From: Cryptomeria japonica
Lineage: Eukaryota; Streptophyta; Pinopsida; Cupressales; Cupressaceae
Length of the DNA stretch: 64,000 nt
Direction of reading: 5' to 3'
Assembly (NCBI RefSeq): GCF_030272615.1
Contig: NC_081406.1
Span: forward strand, 247,499,218 to 247,563,217
The position numbers were made by a program, and so were the translations under genes. Under the pieces are notes generated by a model. That model saw only the letters and a program-made list of their open reading frames with translations. It did not search any database and was not told the origin of the DNA. Shown here one piece after another: positions 45,317 to 56,560 of the stretch; position 1 is the stretch's first letter; each line of letters begins with the position of its first letter.

Positions 45317-45960
45317 CTAAGTCTCTTCTGGAGGGTTGGTAACCCCCAACTGATCTCTGAGATATTCAAAAGTGTCTTTAGGCAATGGTTTCATTAGAAT
45401 ATCTGCAACTTGTTCCTTACTAGGCACATAAACCAATTTGGCTTCCTTTACTTCAACCTTTTCCTTCAAGAAATTATACCTTATAGAAATGTGTTTTGAT
45501 TTGGAATGAAATACTAGATTCTTTGATATATCAATAGAAGTAGTATTAAAATAGTGAATAACAATAGGCTCATCATAACTTACCCTTATATCCTTTAACA
45601 TATGTTTCATCCATAAAATCTGAGTATAGTTGGTAGCGGTTGCAACATATTTTGCTTTAGCTGTAGATAATGGAGTGCATGATTGTTTCTTACTAAGCCA
45701 TGAAACCAACTTATTCCCAAGAAAGAATGCATACCTTAACACAAACCCAAGTACTATGGTGCACAACACAAGGAAACGAAGGGCGCACACCCCAAAGATC
45801 TGATATAATTCCTCTTCCATTGCTTTTATCCAATTTTCATCCCTACCTACTTCAATAAATGGTTCCGGTTCAATTTGAGAAATTAAACATATGTCTTCAG
45901 CAACTAACCTTCTCCTAGTCATCACACCTTTCCCTTTATCTCCAATAATTTGATCTTTAG
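45317..45960 (-). pseudogene. Copia B pol relic: RNase H joined to RT linker by a deletion
   Basis: Read on the reverse strand from 45925: LISQIEPEPFIEVGRDENW, then the RT start KAMEEELYQI, then about 23 unrelated residues (45800-45725), then the RNase H motif [39 protein letters not shown] and LGVTNPPEET to the stop at 45317. The entire RT core, including the YVDD active site and the first part of RNase H, is absent. The frame runs through the junction without a stop. Confidence 0.85.
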
Positions 45961-46203
45961 AATGATTTAGCTTTACATATCTGGGAGTCTTTGAATTTTC
46001 TTGATTTGCTGACTCATTCTATTTTTCATCTGCCACTGTTGAATTTTCTGATGTTACCAGTGTCATTGGTTCACTGTTCTGAAGTGATTCTTGCATTGTT
46101 TGTTTAGGTATGATAAATTCATCTTCCGGTCCATAATCATATGCTCTGATCTAATTACTGCCATGATCATCCACCTTGACATTTATGCTTTCCAATATCC
46201 TAT

Positions 46204-47068
46204 TCAATATTTTGTTATAACATCTATATGCTTTTCTCTTAGTAGAATATCCCAAAAATATTCATCACTTCTAGGATCAAACTTTCCTAATGCATCATCT
46301 CTTCTAATGTAACATTTGCTTCCAAAAATTCTAAAATATCTAACAGTAGGAGTATGACCAAACCATAATTCATAAGGAGTCTTACTGGTATCACCTTTAA
46401 TGTATACTGTATTGAAAGTATATATAGTGGTATTGACAACCTCTCTCCAATATATATCAGGTAATTTAGCTTCTGTCATCATAGTCCTTGCAACATCCAA
46501 AATTGTTCTATTCTTTATTTCCACTAATCCATTCTGTTTTGGAGTCCTAGGTGCAAAAAGTTGTTTCCTAATACCATTCCTTTCATAAAAGTTGTTGAAT
46601 TCACTGGATGTAAACTCACCGCCATGATATGATCTTAAGCACTTTATCTTCAGTACTGTCTCAGTTTCAACAATAGCTTTAAAGATTTTGAATTTCTCAA
46701 AAGCTTTAGATTTCTCTTTAAAAAATGCTACCCACATCATTATAGAATAGTCATCAATAAGTAACATAAAATATCTATCAATTTGAAAGCTTTTAATCGT
46801 TTCCGGTACACACAAATCAGTATGAATAAGATCAAGAATTTCATTTGATTTATCATGTACACTTCTTAAAGAAGTTCTAACTTGCTTACCCATTTGACAT
46901 TCTCTACATACCGGATTATGAGTAACAATATTGGGAAAATCTCTGACTGCCGATATTGAACTGATCTTTACTATGCAATCAAAATTTACATGACATCCTC
47001 TTATGCCATGACCAAATTTAATCAATCTAAGAAGTCAAGCAATCCTTCTCACCAGAGTTAAAATGAAA
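46204..47068 (-). pseudogene. Copia B integrase relic
   Basis: 273-codon open frame from 47025. It has the HVNFDCIVKIS pre-integrase segment, CRECQMGKQVRTS, HTDLCVPE (first Asp kept), LRSYHGGEF (second catalytic Asp changed to Tyr), and NGLVEIKNRT (Glu kept). [21 protein letters not shown] follows. The domain is long and otherwise intact but could not be active with the Asp-to-Tyr change. Confidence 0.85.
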
Positions 47069-47765
47069 TATAGTACCATTAGTCTAAGTTCCAGAATCAA
47101 TCTCCAATCCAAATTTATTAATGATCTTGCATTTTCCATCCTTTAAATGCAAATTAAATCCTCTATTCACCATCTGACCTACACTTAAAAGTTTATTCTT
47201 TAAGCCTTCAACATAATAAACATTATCAGTATTATTCTTACCATCCAATGATATTGTTCCTTTTTCTTTGATCCTACATGCCTTGTTGTCTCCAAATCTA
47301 ACCAATCAACCATCAAATTCTTGCAATGTCAAGAAATTTCTTCTGTCACCTGTCATGTGATGTGAGCATCCATTGTCTATAACCCATTCATCCTTCTATT
47401 CAATTTTAGCAGCCAAGCCATTTTTCTTAGTATGTGTTGCTTCAATGATAGATTCTGAAGAATAATCCTTGATAGCAATAAAGACCCAATCTTTGTCGGA
47501 TGAGGCACCATTACCAGATCTACTCATAGGGTCATCATCATCATCAGAAATACCAAAATCATCATCACCAGCATAATAACATGATTTATCCTTATTTCTT
47601 TTGAATCTAGGTCTTCTTTGATATTTAGGATTAGGCTTATAACTCACAAATCTTTCATGGTTCTTAGAAGCTCTTTCAGGAAATCTAGATGCAAAATGAC
47701 CAATCTTATTGCATGAAAAACATTAAAAGGGACGTTTCCTTCATACTTACTTCCAACTAGTCCTT
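47069..47765 (-). pseudogene. Copia B gag C-terminus and protease relic
   Basis: Starts at the element C insertion. Read on the reverse strand: KYEGNVPF, a stop, then the knuckle CFSCNKIGHFASRFPE with its last Cys changed to Phe (about 47730-47680), an Asp-rich linker with DDDFGISDDDDDPM, and a protease region around 47400-47340. VRFGDNKACRIKEKGTISLDG and NVYYVEGLKNKLLSVGQMV follow at 47305-47084. Frames change near 47400. Confidence 0.8.
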
Positions 47766-47770
47766 TAGGA

Positions 47771-48807
47771 TGTTGGTATTTTGGTATGGTTTTGTCATTG
47801 ATGTCAACACCTGCTAAATACACCTACTTTGGAGATCCAACAACATTCACCAGCAATCAGTAAACTGTTCAAACAATCACCGATATATGGTTAACTGACA
47901 GGATATAATGTTCACCGATACCTGCAATGACATGGAAGACACTTGGTAATGTTGAAGACATCGTGTGGACACTTTTCCTTGAAGTAATATCATTGGTATA
48001 TTCTTATTTGCATATTTGCTTTTACTGGCAAATAGGTCTAGGTTATTTAGGGTTACACCGACAGGTTTATCTTTTCCAGATCAGCATGGCACGCTATGGA
48101 GATGATTTATTATTGTTATAAAAGCATTAAGCTGACATGTTCAATCGGTTATTGCATCGGATATTGTATTATTTGTAAAATGTTTTATTGTAATATCTTG
48201 TAGAGTCAACCTACTAAAATTGGTCTTAGGGTATGGTATAAATGTAAGATCTTATTTGTAAGATCAAATGTGGAATGCGAAAAAAGATTTAAGGAAGGAT
48301 ATATGTGAGATCAAGCAGAGATATACACGAAGACATCATTTGAAGGTGAAGTTAGGTTTTTGTAGAAGCATATTAGCATTACACCGATACCGAATCCAGC
48401 ATATGAAGATGCTATTTTGTGTAGTACATTCTCATTGGATTTAACCATCCAACCGTAGTTAGTGTGACTCCCATTTGTGTTTGAGCAGTGAGCTCTAGGC
48501 TATTGGCCTTTCTGCATGTGCAGACCCCTCTTTGTACACTTACTATCTGCAGTAGTATCATCTGATTGTGGGTAAGGTTTCCCACCATGGTTTTTCCCGT
48601 TACAGAGTTTCCACGTACAAATATTTGTGTCATGTGTTGTGGTTGACTTTGTGCTTATGTTTCATGCATTAATTCTTACTGGTACAACATTTCCTGTTAA
48701 CACTGTTTACCGACACAATTAACTATCTTACCGATATTAAGCATTAAGTTGGTTAATAAAATTTTGGTTTGAATTTATTAGACAAATGATTCACCCCGGG
48801 ACCTACA
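47771..48807 (+). repeat. 5' LTR of copia element C
   Basis: TGTTGGTATTTTGGTATGG to GGGACCTACA, 1,037 bp. TATAAATGTAAGATC at about 48237-48251 is a possible TATA region. The segment TTTGAGCAGTGAGCTCTAGG (48480-48499) and the module CCCACCATGGTTTTTCCC (about 48580-48597) follow. Relative to the 3' LTR, the CCCCTCTCAATTGTCCTTG-like part before GGACCTACA is deleted. Confidence 0.94.
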
Positions 48808-48809
48808 AT

Positions 48810-48821
48810 TGGTATCAGAGC
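48810..48821 (+). other. tRNA primer-binding site of copia element C
   Basis: Perfect TGGTATCAGAGC, complementary to the 3' end of initiator methionine tRNA, 2 bp after the 5' LTR. Confidence 0.95.
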
Positions 48822-48866
48822 CTAGTCCTCTTTTTTCGCAGAAGTTTAACAACTTGAGGAGATCCA

Positions 48867-51800
48867 ATGTCTACTAATTATTTCAGAAAGGATAGTCCTA
48901 AACTTGATGGAACCAACTATGGAATATGGAAAATCAGAATGGAGACACATCTGAATTGCATTGGTAAAGACATCTGGGAAGTTACTAAGAATGGTTATAC
49001 TGCTGCTGTAGCTGGTTAACCTGCTCCTATTACCTTAGCTAAAGATGAAGAAAATGATTGCAAAGCAAGAGAATCACTTTTGAGCGCATTATCAGATCAA
49101 CAAATGATGGGATTATCATATAGATCTACTGCAAAAGCTATTTGGGATCATTTGGAAACACTGAATGAAGGGGATTCTATAGTCAAAATTGCAAAACTTG
49201 AAAGCTTCTGAGTCAGGTATGAACATCTGAAAATGGAAGAAGATGAAAGAATTTCTGCTTTTATGGGAAGAGTAAATGAAATTGTTTTAGGTATCAAATG
49301 TTGTGGAGGAACCTTGAGTGAAGATGAGATTGTTTCAAAAATATTAAGAGGTTTGCCACCGGCATATAAAATGAAGGTTACTGCTATTAATGAGTTGAGA
49401 ACAATGCCTAATACATCAGTAACTAGGGATACATTGATTGGAAAACTTTCAACTTTTGAAATTAAGGAATTTGGTCCTGTTGCTACTATAAAAACTGGTT
49501 TGGCCTTCAAAGCATCAACATCATCTGCTCCATCTTTTGACAAATCAGATTGGAGAGCCTTTTATGCAAGAGAACTTGAAGAAACCAGGAAGGAGAATGA
49601 AGAGCTTGAAGAACTTGAAGCACTATTTGCAAGAAAAATGCCAAAAGGTCCAATTGGAAGTAAGTATGAAGGTAAAGCACCCTTTAAATGTTTCAACTGC
49701 AATAAGATTGGTCATATGGCTTCAAGATGCCCTGATAGACATGCTAGACTAAGAGAAGAAGCTAGAAGGACATACAAACCTAATCTTGAATATCAGAGAT
49801 ACATATTTAAGAAAAACAAAGATAAATCTTGTTACATTGTTGATGAAGGTGTGATTGATGATTCTGATGAGGATCCATCGGACAACGGATGGGTCTTTGT
49901 TGCTATAACAGAAGATCAACTGGTACCTATTGCTCAATCGGTAGAACAAGCCCTAGCAGCTAAAGTTGAATCAAAGGATGAATGGATTATTGACTCAGGA
50001 TGCTCACATCACATGATTGGAGACAAAGGCAAATTCTTGAACTTTCAAGAATACAATGGAGGTTTAGTAAGATTCGGAGATGACAAAGCCTGTTCAATTA
50101 AAGGTAAGGGTTCAATATCTCTTGATGGTAAACATAACACTGACAACGTTTACTATGTTGAAGGATTAAAACATAATCTTTTAAGTGTTGGTCAATTAGT
50201 TGAGAAAGGTTTTCAGTTACAATTTAAAAATGGAAAATGCAAAATCATGAATAGAACTGGTTTGGAAATTGCAACCGGTAATCAGACTAGAGGTAATATC
50301 TTTCATTTGAATAACACTGAAAAGGCATGCTTAATTGCACATATAGATGAAAGTTGGCTATGGCATAAAAGACTATGTCATGTACATTTTGATTGCATGG
50401 TAAAAATCATTACTTCTAAGGCAGTTAGAGATCTACCTAAAATTATGAAACCTCATAATACAATTTGCAAGGAATGTCAATTTTGAAAACAAGTTAGAAC
50501 TAGTTTCAAAAGTATTCCAGAAAAATCCAATAATGCTCTTGATTTAATTCACACTGATTTGTGTGGTCCGGCTAGAACTAAAATCTTACAAGGTGATAGA
50601 TATTTCATGCTAATTATTGATGATTATTCTAGAATGTGTTGGGTTACTTTTCTCAAGGAAAAATCAGAAGCACTTGGGAAATTCAAACTATTCAAAGCAA
50701 TGGTTGAAAATGAAACCGGTAAGAAAATTAAATGTTTAAGATCAGATCAAGGAGGAGAATTCACATCTAGAGATTTTAATACATTCTGTGAAGTAAATGG
50801 AATCAGAAGATAGTTATCAGCACCCCGGACACCACAACAAAATGGAGTTGTTGAAAGGAAAAATAGAACTATTTTAGATGCAGCAAGAAGTATGTTATCA
50901 GAAGCAAATCTACCACATGTGTACTGGAGAGAGGCAGTAAGCACTGCTGTCTATACATTCAACAAAGTTCACATCAAAGGTGAAACCAGTAAGACCCCTC
51001 ATGAACTATGGTTTGGTAATACTCCTACTCTTAAGTATTTCAGAATTTTTGGAAGTAAATGTTATATTAGAAGAGATGAGTATATTCTCAAGTTTGATCC
51101 TAGAAGTGATGAACGAATATTTCTTGGTTATTCATCTAAGAGTAAAGCTTATAGATGCTTTAATAAAAGATTACAGAAAATTGTTGAGAGTACAAATGTA
51201 AAGATTGATGAACAATTCAGAGGAACTTCAAGGTATATAGACTCTGAACCGGTAATAGAAATTATGACAAATGAACCAATAGTAAATCCACCGGTACAGA
51301 ATGATGATCTAGTTTCTCCGGTATCATCAGAGGATACCATAGTAATTGAAGAACAACAACAGACTAAGACACCCCGGTATGTAAGACTGAATCATTCTGA
51401 AGATCAGATAATTGGAAGCAAATTTAAAGGAGTCATGACAAGAGGAAGATTGGCAAATGAAGAAGTATGTCTTATTTCTCAGATTGAACCATTATCTATC
51501 AATGAGGCATGTGAAGATAAATTTTGGATTAAAGCTATGGAAGAAGAATTAGGACAAATTGAGAAAAATAATACTTGGACATTAGTTCCCCGGCCTAAAA
51601 ATAAAAATGTAATTGGAACCAAATGGGTATTTAGAAACAAACTCAATGAAGATGGTAAGGTTGTCAGGAATAAAGCAAGACTAGTGTGTAAGGAATATTC
51701 TCAGAAAGAAGGAGTTGATTACAATGAAACCTTTGCACCGGTAGCCAGAATTGAGACAGTTAGATTATTCTTGGCCTTTGTAGCTCACAAGGATTACAAA

Positions 51801-53021
51801 GTTTATCAAATGGATATTAAATGTGCATTTTTGAAAGGAGATCTTGAAGAGGAAGTCTATATTGAACAACCTGATGGATTTTCTTTGACAGATAACAATG
51901 ATATGGTTTGCAGATTAAGAAAAGCTCTGTATGGACTAAAACAAGCTCCAAGAGCCTGGTATGCAAGATTGGATAAGTATCTTTTAAAAATTGGTTTTAC
52001 TAAAGGAAATGCAAATAGAAATTTATATTACAAAGTAACTAATGATGACATTTTGATTATGGAAGTATTTTTTGATGATATAATCTTTGGAGGAGAAGAT
52101 GGATTATGCATTGAATTTTCTCTTAAAATGCAGCATGAATTTGAAATGTCTATGATTGGAGAAATAAAATTCTTTTTAGGATTGCAGATTTTACAGACTG
52201 ATAAAGGCATATTTTTGAGTCAATCTAAGTACTTGAAAGAACTACTCAAAAAATTTGGGATGGAGAACTCTAAACCGGTAAGCACACCTATGACTACAAA
52301 TGACAAATTATCTCAAACGGATGAATCTACACCTATTAATCCAACTAGATACAAATCTATGATAGGAGGTTTACTGTATTTGACACAAACCAGACCTGAT
52401 ATTATGAATGCAGTATGTATAGTTTCTAGATTTCAAAGTAATCCCAAGGAAAATCATGAATCAGCAGTAAAAAGGATTTTTCAGTACTTACAAGGCACAA
52501 CAAATCTTGGATTATGGTATCCTAAAGATGAAAATTTTGATCTATATGCATACACAGATGCAAATTGGGTAGGAGATGTGGATGATAGAAAGAGCACCAC
52601 TAGAGGAGCATTCTTTCTTGTAAAGAGATTAGTTTCTTGGTTAAGTAAGAAACAGAGTTGTACATCTTTATCAACAGCAGAATCAGAATATGTTGCAGCA
52701 GCAACAAACTATACATAGGTACTTTGGCTTAAGCAAATGTTGAAAGACATAAAGGTAAAATGCAAGGAACCTATTACTATATATTGTGATAACACTGCAT
52801 CAATTGATATATCTAAGAATCCAATATTACATTCTAAAACAAAACATGTTTCTATCAAACTGAATTTTCTAAGGGAAAAAGTTGAAGAAAAGGAAATAAA
52901 ACTAGTTTATGTGAATACTAAAGAACAACTTGCAGATATTTTTACAAAACCTTTGCCCAAGGAAACTTTTGAGTATCTGAGAGATCAGCTCGGAGTCTTA
53001 CCTCCACCGGTAGAGACTTAG
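48867..53021 (+). pseudogene. Copia C gag-pol polyprotein, one frame, five premature stops
   Basis: 1,384 sense-or-stop codons plus terminator in a single frame with no frameshift. Stops at 49017 (TAA), 49209 (TGA), 50484 (TGA), 50811 (TAG) and 52716 (TAG). Domains in order: UBN2-type gag (FMGRVNEIVLGIKCCGG), CCHC knuckle from residue 275 (CFNCNKIGHMASRC), retropepsin WIIDSGCSHHM with catalytic Asp 376, pre-integrase HKRLCHVHFDCMVKI, integrase Asp 564, Asp 627 and Glu 663 (a D-D-35-E spacing), RT with [20 protein letters not shown] and active site FFDDIIFGG (Asp 1070-1071; the usual Val is Phe), RNase H with [14 protein letters not shown] and [10 protein letters not shown], and C-terminal LADIFTKPLPKETFEYLRD. 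The longest open part is 50892-52718 (608 codons). All catalytic residues survive, so loss of function comes mainly from the stops. Confidence 0.95.
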
Positions 53022-53388
53022 ACAGTTGATGATTGTCATCAACCGGCAGAATTAAATAGACAAATCTTTTATTCCGGTATTTGATGAGGAAGCTACTTCT
53101 CAGGGGGAGTAGTTGGTATATTGAATTGGTTGGTATTTTGTATGAACTTGACCTTTTTGTGACTTTGGCATTTGATGTTAAAGGGGGAGAGATATATGGA
53201 AAAACATTAAGGAAAAATATATGGAAAAATGTATTATCTTTTTGAGGAGAGATTGGTATTGTAAATAAATCTTTGTATAAACACATATTACTCCCAAGGA
53301 GAGAATTGGTTTTTGTACTTGGCATTTCTATTTTGGCACTTTGATGGTTTTTCCATCTTGTGTTGCCATCAATGCCAAAGGGGGAGAT
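53022..53388 (+). other. Copia C 3' non-coding region with polypurine tracts
   Basis: Tracts at about 53101-53112 (CAGGGGGAGTAG), 53177-53190 (AAAGGGGGAGAGA) and 53376-53387 (AAAGGGGGAGA), the last abutting the 3' LTR. The middle part repeats the pattern 'GGCATTTGATG..AAAGGGGGAG', close to 'TGCCATCAATGCCAAAGGGGGAG' before the LTR, quoted in part as CATCAATGCCAAAGG. Confidence 0.85.
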
Positions 53389-54442
53389 TGTTGGTATTTT
53401 GGTATGGTTTTGTCATTGATGTCAACACCTGCTAAATACACCTACTTTGGAGATCCAACAACATTCACTAGCAATCAGTAAACTGTTCAAACAATCACCG
53501 GTATATGGTTAACCGACAGGATATAATGTTCACCGGTACCTGCAATTGCATGGAAGACACTTGGTAATGTCGAAGACATCATGTGGACACTTTTCCTTGA
53601 AGTAATATCATTGGTATATTCTTATTTGCATATTTGCTTTTACCGGCAAATAGGTCCAGGTTATCTAGGGTTACACCAGCAGGTTTATCTTTTCCAGATT
53701 AGCATGGCATGCTATGGAGATGATTTATTATTGTTATAAAAGCATTAAGCCCACATGTTCAATCGGTTATTGCATCAGATATTGTATTATTTGTAAAATG
53801 TTTTATTGTAATATCTTGTAGAGCTGACCTACTAAAATTGTTCTTAGGGTATGGTATAAATGTAAGACCTTATGTGTAAGATCAAATGTGGAATGCAAAA
53901 AAAGATTTAAGGAAGGATATATGTGAGATCAAGCAAAGATATACATGAAGACATCATTTGAAGGTGAAGTTAGGTTTTTGTAGAAGCATATCAGCATTAC
54001 ACCGATATTGAATCTATCATATGAAGATGTTATTTTGTGCAGTACATTCTCATTGGATTTAACCATCCAACTGTAGTTAGTGTGACTCCCATTTGTGTTT
54101 GAGCAGTGAGCTCTAGGCTGTTGGCCTTTCTGCATGTGCAGACCCCTCTTTGTACACTTACTATCTACAGTAGTATCATCTGATTGTGGGTAAGGTTTCC
54201 CACCATGGTTTTTCCCCTTACAGGGTTTCCACGTATAAATATTTGTGTCATGTGTTGTGGTTGACTTTGTGCTTATGTTTCATGCATTAATTCTTACTGG
54301 TACAACATTTCTTGTTAACACCATTTACCGGCACAATTAACTTTTTTACCAATATTAAGCATTAAGTTGGTTAATAAGATTTTGGTTTGAATTTATTAGA
54401 CAACAGATTCACCCCCCCTCTCAATTGTCCTTGGGACCTACA
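53389..54442 (+). repeat. 3' LTR of copia element C
   Basis: 1,054 bp. It keeps the full CACCCCCCCTCTCAATTG region before TTGGGACCTACA. Many ACCGGTA sites here read ACCGATA in the 5' LTR, for example at 53500 and 53538, as expected for decay of methylated cytosines. Confidence 0.94.
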
Positions 54443-54447
54443 TAGGA

Positions 54448-55224
54448 ATTCTTCTAGCAATCAGGGCTTGCATCTCTTCAAGCTCTCTTTCTTCTTTCTC
54501 AATTACCTCCATATCCTTAGCATACATCTCTTTCCAATATATCTTATGTTTACCAGAGGTAGATGCTTTAAATGCAATCTTAGTTTTAGTAGAACTTTGA
54601 TCTCCAAGTTCTTCAAGTTCAAAAGCAATCAATTTCCCAAGTAATGTATCTCTGGTCACAAGGGTACTTGACATTGTCCGGAGTTCATTGATAGTAGTAG
54701 CCTTTATTTTTTAAGTTGGAGGTAGAACTCTTAGAAATTTTGACACTATCTCATCTTCATTGACAGATCCACCACAACATTTGATACCCATGACAATCTC
54801 ATTGACTCTATCCATGAAAGAACTTATCTTCTCATCTTCTTCCATCTTCAAAGTTTTATATCTTACCCGAAAAACTTCAAGTTTAGTAATCTTCATAGCC
54901 AGATCACCTTCATAAAGAGTTTCAATATTTGTCCAGATCAACTTAGCATTCTCCAACTCTATGACATTCAATAGCTTTTCATTAGATAGGGAGCTTAACA
55001 ATGCTTCTTTTTCTCTCACATCATTTTCAGCTCTCTTCTATTCATCAGCAAGTGCTGGTATTCCATAATTAGGATCATGAGGTATTTACCCTTTCTCCAC
55101 TATCTCCCAAACTTCAGCTCCAAGACATCTAAGATGAATATTCATTCGCTCCTTCCATATCTTGTAATTTGTACCATCAAATCCAGGACTCTCCTTCTAG
55201 TTAAGCTTCTATAGAGAGGACCTT
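54448..55224 (-). pseudogene. Copia B gag N-terminal relic
   Basis: Reverse strand from the primer-site side: KDGTNYKIWKE-like start near 55190-55150, then 55019-54711 with REKEALLSSLSNEKL, FMDRVNEIVMGIKCCGG and ILRVLPP-like VSKFLRVLPPT, then 54674-54448 with RDTLLGKLIAFELEEL and EREL EEMQALIARR. Stops at about 55086, 55041 and 54710 break it. It ends in ARRIP, the point where element C entered, and its continuation is at 47765. Confidence 0.85.
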
Positions 55225-55236
55225 GCTCTGATACCA
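55225..55236 (-). other. tRNA primer-binding site of copia element B
   Basis: Forward strand GCTCTGATACCA, i.e. TGGTATCAGAGC on the reverse strand, 2 bp from the 5' LTR. Confidence 0.95.
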
Positions 55237-55238
55237 AT

Positions 55239-56458
55239 TGTTGGAATGCACTGATACCGACAGTAAACTAAGGGGAGGGGGGTGAGTCAATTTACTAACA
55301 ATAACGAAATCAATTCAATTATAAACCTTATACCAGAGCATAACATAATGATTTATATATCATGAAAGCAAAACACACATAACACCAATATTTTGACGTG
55401 GAAAACCCAGAAAGGGAAAAACCAAGGTGGGAAACCCTACCCACAATCAGATGAATACTCTGCAGTAGTATTATGAATAATTACAATGGGGTCTGCACTT
55501 GCAGAAAGGCCAATAGCCTAGAGCACACTCCTCATCACAAAGGGAAGTCTCACTGACTTACATAAACATTAAACTACAATCCAGAAAGCAATGAACTGTG
55601 AAAGTAACATCTACTAATGCATGATACAGTTTTGGTTAAGCACTGATGTCTGCTCTGCAATACAACTTTTCCAACCTTTGCTTGAATGATATGACTTTAC
55701 TCTCACATAATCCTTTCTTTGATAATGCAGACTTAACCAACCATAACCATCACATACCAAATTACGTGAGTAAGTCACCTATAAATACAAATCATCAACC
55801 TTATTGACAAGGTTGGCTAAACCCTAAATCCCTAAATCGACAATTATAAAAATTACATCAAACAATACCACCAGACTAATATTATGATTTACATTACATA
55901 AAATGGACCTAAATCAAGTAACCAAACAATTATATCCACCTGAAATTCCACTAAGACCAAAATCCAACACACTTCACTAATCGGTAGAAACCTTTAGTGA
56001 AAGTTTAACTGGATCCAAATAGGACCACCATAATAGCACACCATCCAATGCAAAGTCACCAAATGCTCAGGATATGATCAAGAAGCACCAATACCATGAA
56101 AGAAATAGATTCCATAAGCCTGACCCAAAATCCACTGACCAAGTCACCAAAATAGCATACTGGTAAAGCTAACCGGGAATGCCAGAAACTGGTAAAGCCA
56201 AAAGCTAGCCAAGAAAACCAAGAACAAGCCGATTAAGGTAAATTCCAAAAGTGATAACCAAATTATGAAACCACCAAAATATAACAAGGATGTAACCATC
56301 AGAATAAGCATCAAAACCGATTCTAGAAATCTGATGATACTAGATCAGAATCACAACCAAAACCAAGAAGATCACCAAGAATAACTGGGATAGATCCAAC
56401 CAGGATACAATGCTAACATTAATGACAACACTTAACCAAATCCAACATATTTCCAACA
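55239..56458 (-). repeat. 5' LTR of copia element B
   Basis: TGTTGGAATGCACTGATACC to TTTCCAACA, 1,220 bp. The G-run is AGGGGAGGGGGG at about 55272-55283, and the module lies at 55394-55440. The right end reads, on the reverse strand, TGTTGGAAATATGTTGG. Confidence 0.92.
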
Positions 56459-56560
56459 AAGACTGTAGATGAGGACAAAAAACACAAAATGGCTTGGAGT
56501 TGAGAAGGTGGCAAGGTGGGAGTCCACCTCTACGTGGGGTACCATGTAGGTGGGGAAAAG

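Larger units (their letters stand above)
47771..54442 (+). mobile_element. Ty1/copia element C, youngest full-length element, nested in element B
   Basis: 6,672 bp with perfect target duplication TAGGA (47766-47770 and 54443-54447), inserted into gag of element B in opposite orientation. The LTRs are similar: by eye about 5% of compared positions differ, nearly all C/T or G/A. It has a perfect primer site, a single-frame polyprotein with five stops, and a polypurine tract. The 5' LTR has lost about 20 bp in its C-tract region. Confidence 0.96.
43805..56458 (-). mobile_element. Ty1/copia element B, reverse strand, host of element C
   Basis: Direct LTRs at 43805-45044 and 55239-56458 (TGTTGGAATGCACTGATACC at their left ends) and flanks AAGAT (43800-43804) and AAGAC (56459-56463), a target duplication with one mismatch. 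The reverse-strand primer site is at 55225-55236. The order from right to left is gag, protease, integrase, RNase H. Element C (47771-54442) lies inside gag, and the whole RT core is missing. Net length without element C is about 6.0 kb. Confidence 0.92.

Noticed and set aside
54387-54644. Forward 85-codon frame
   Set aside because: It crosses the end of element C into the antisense of element B gag.
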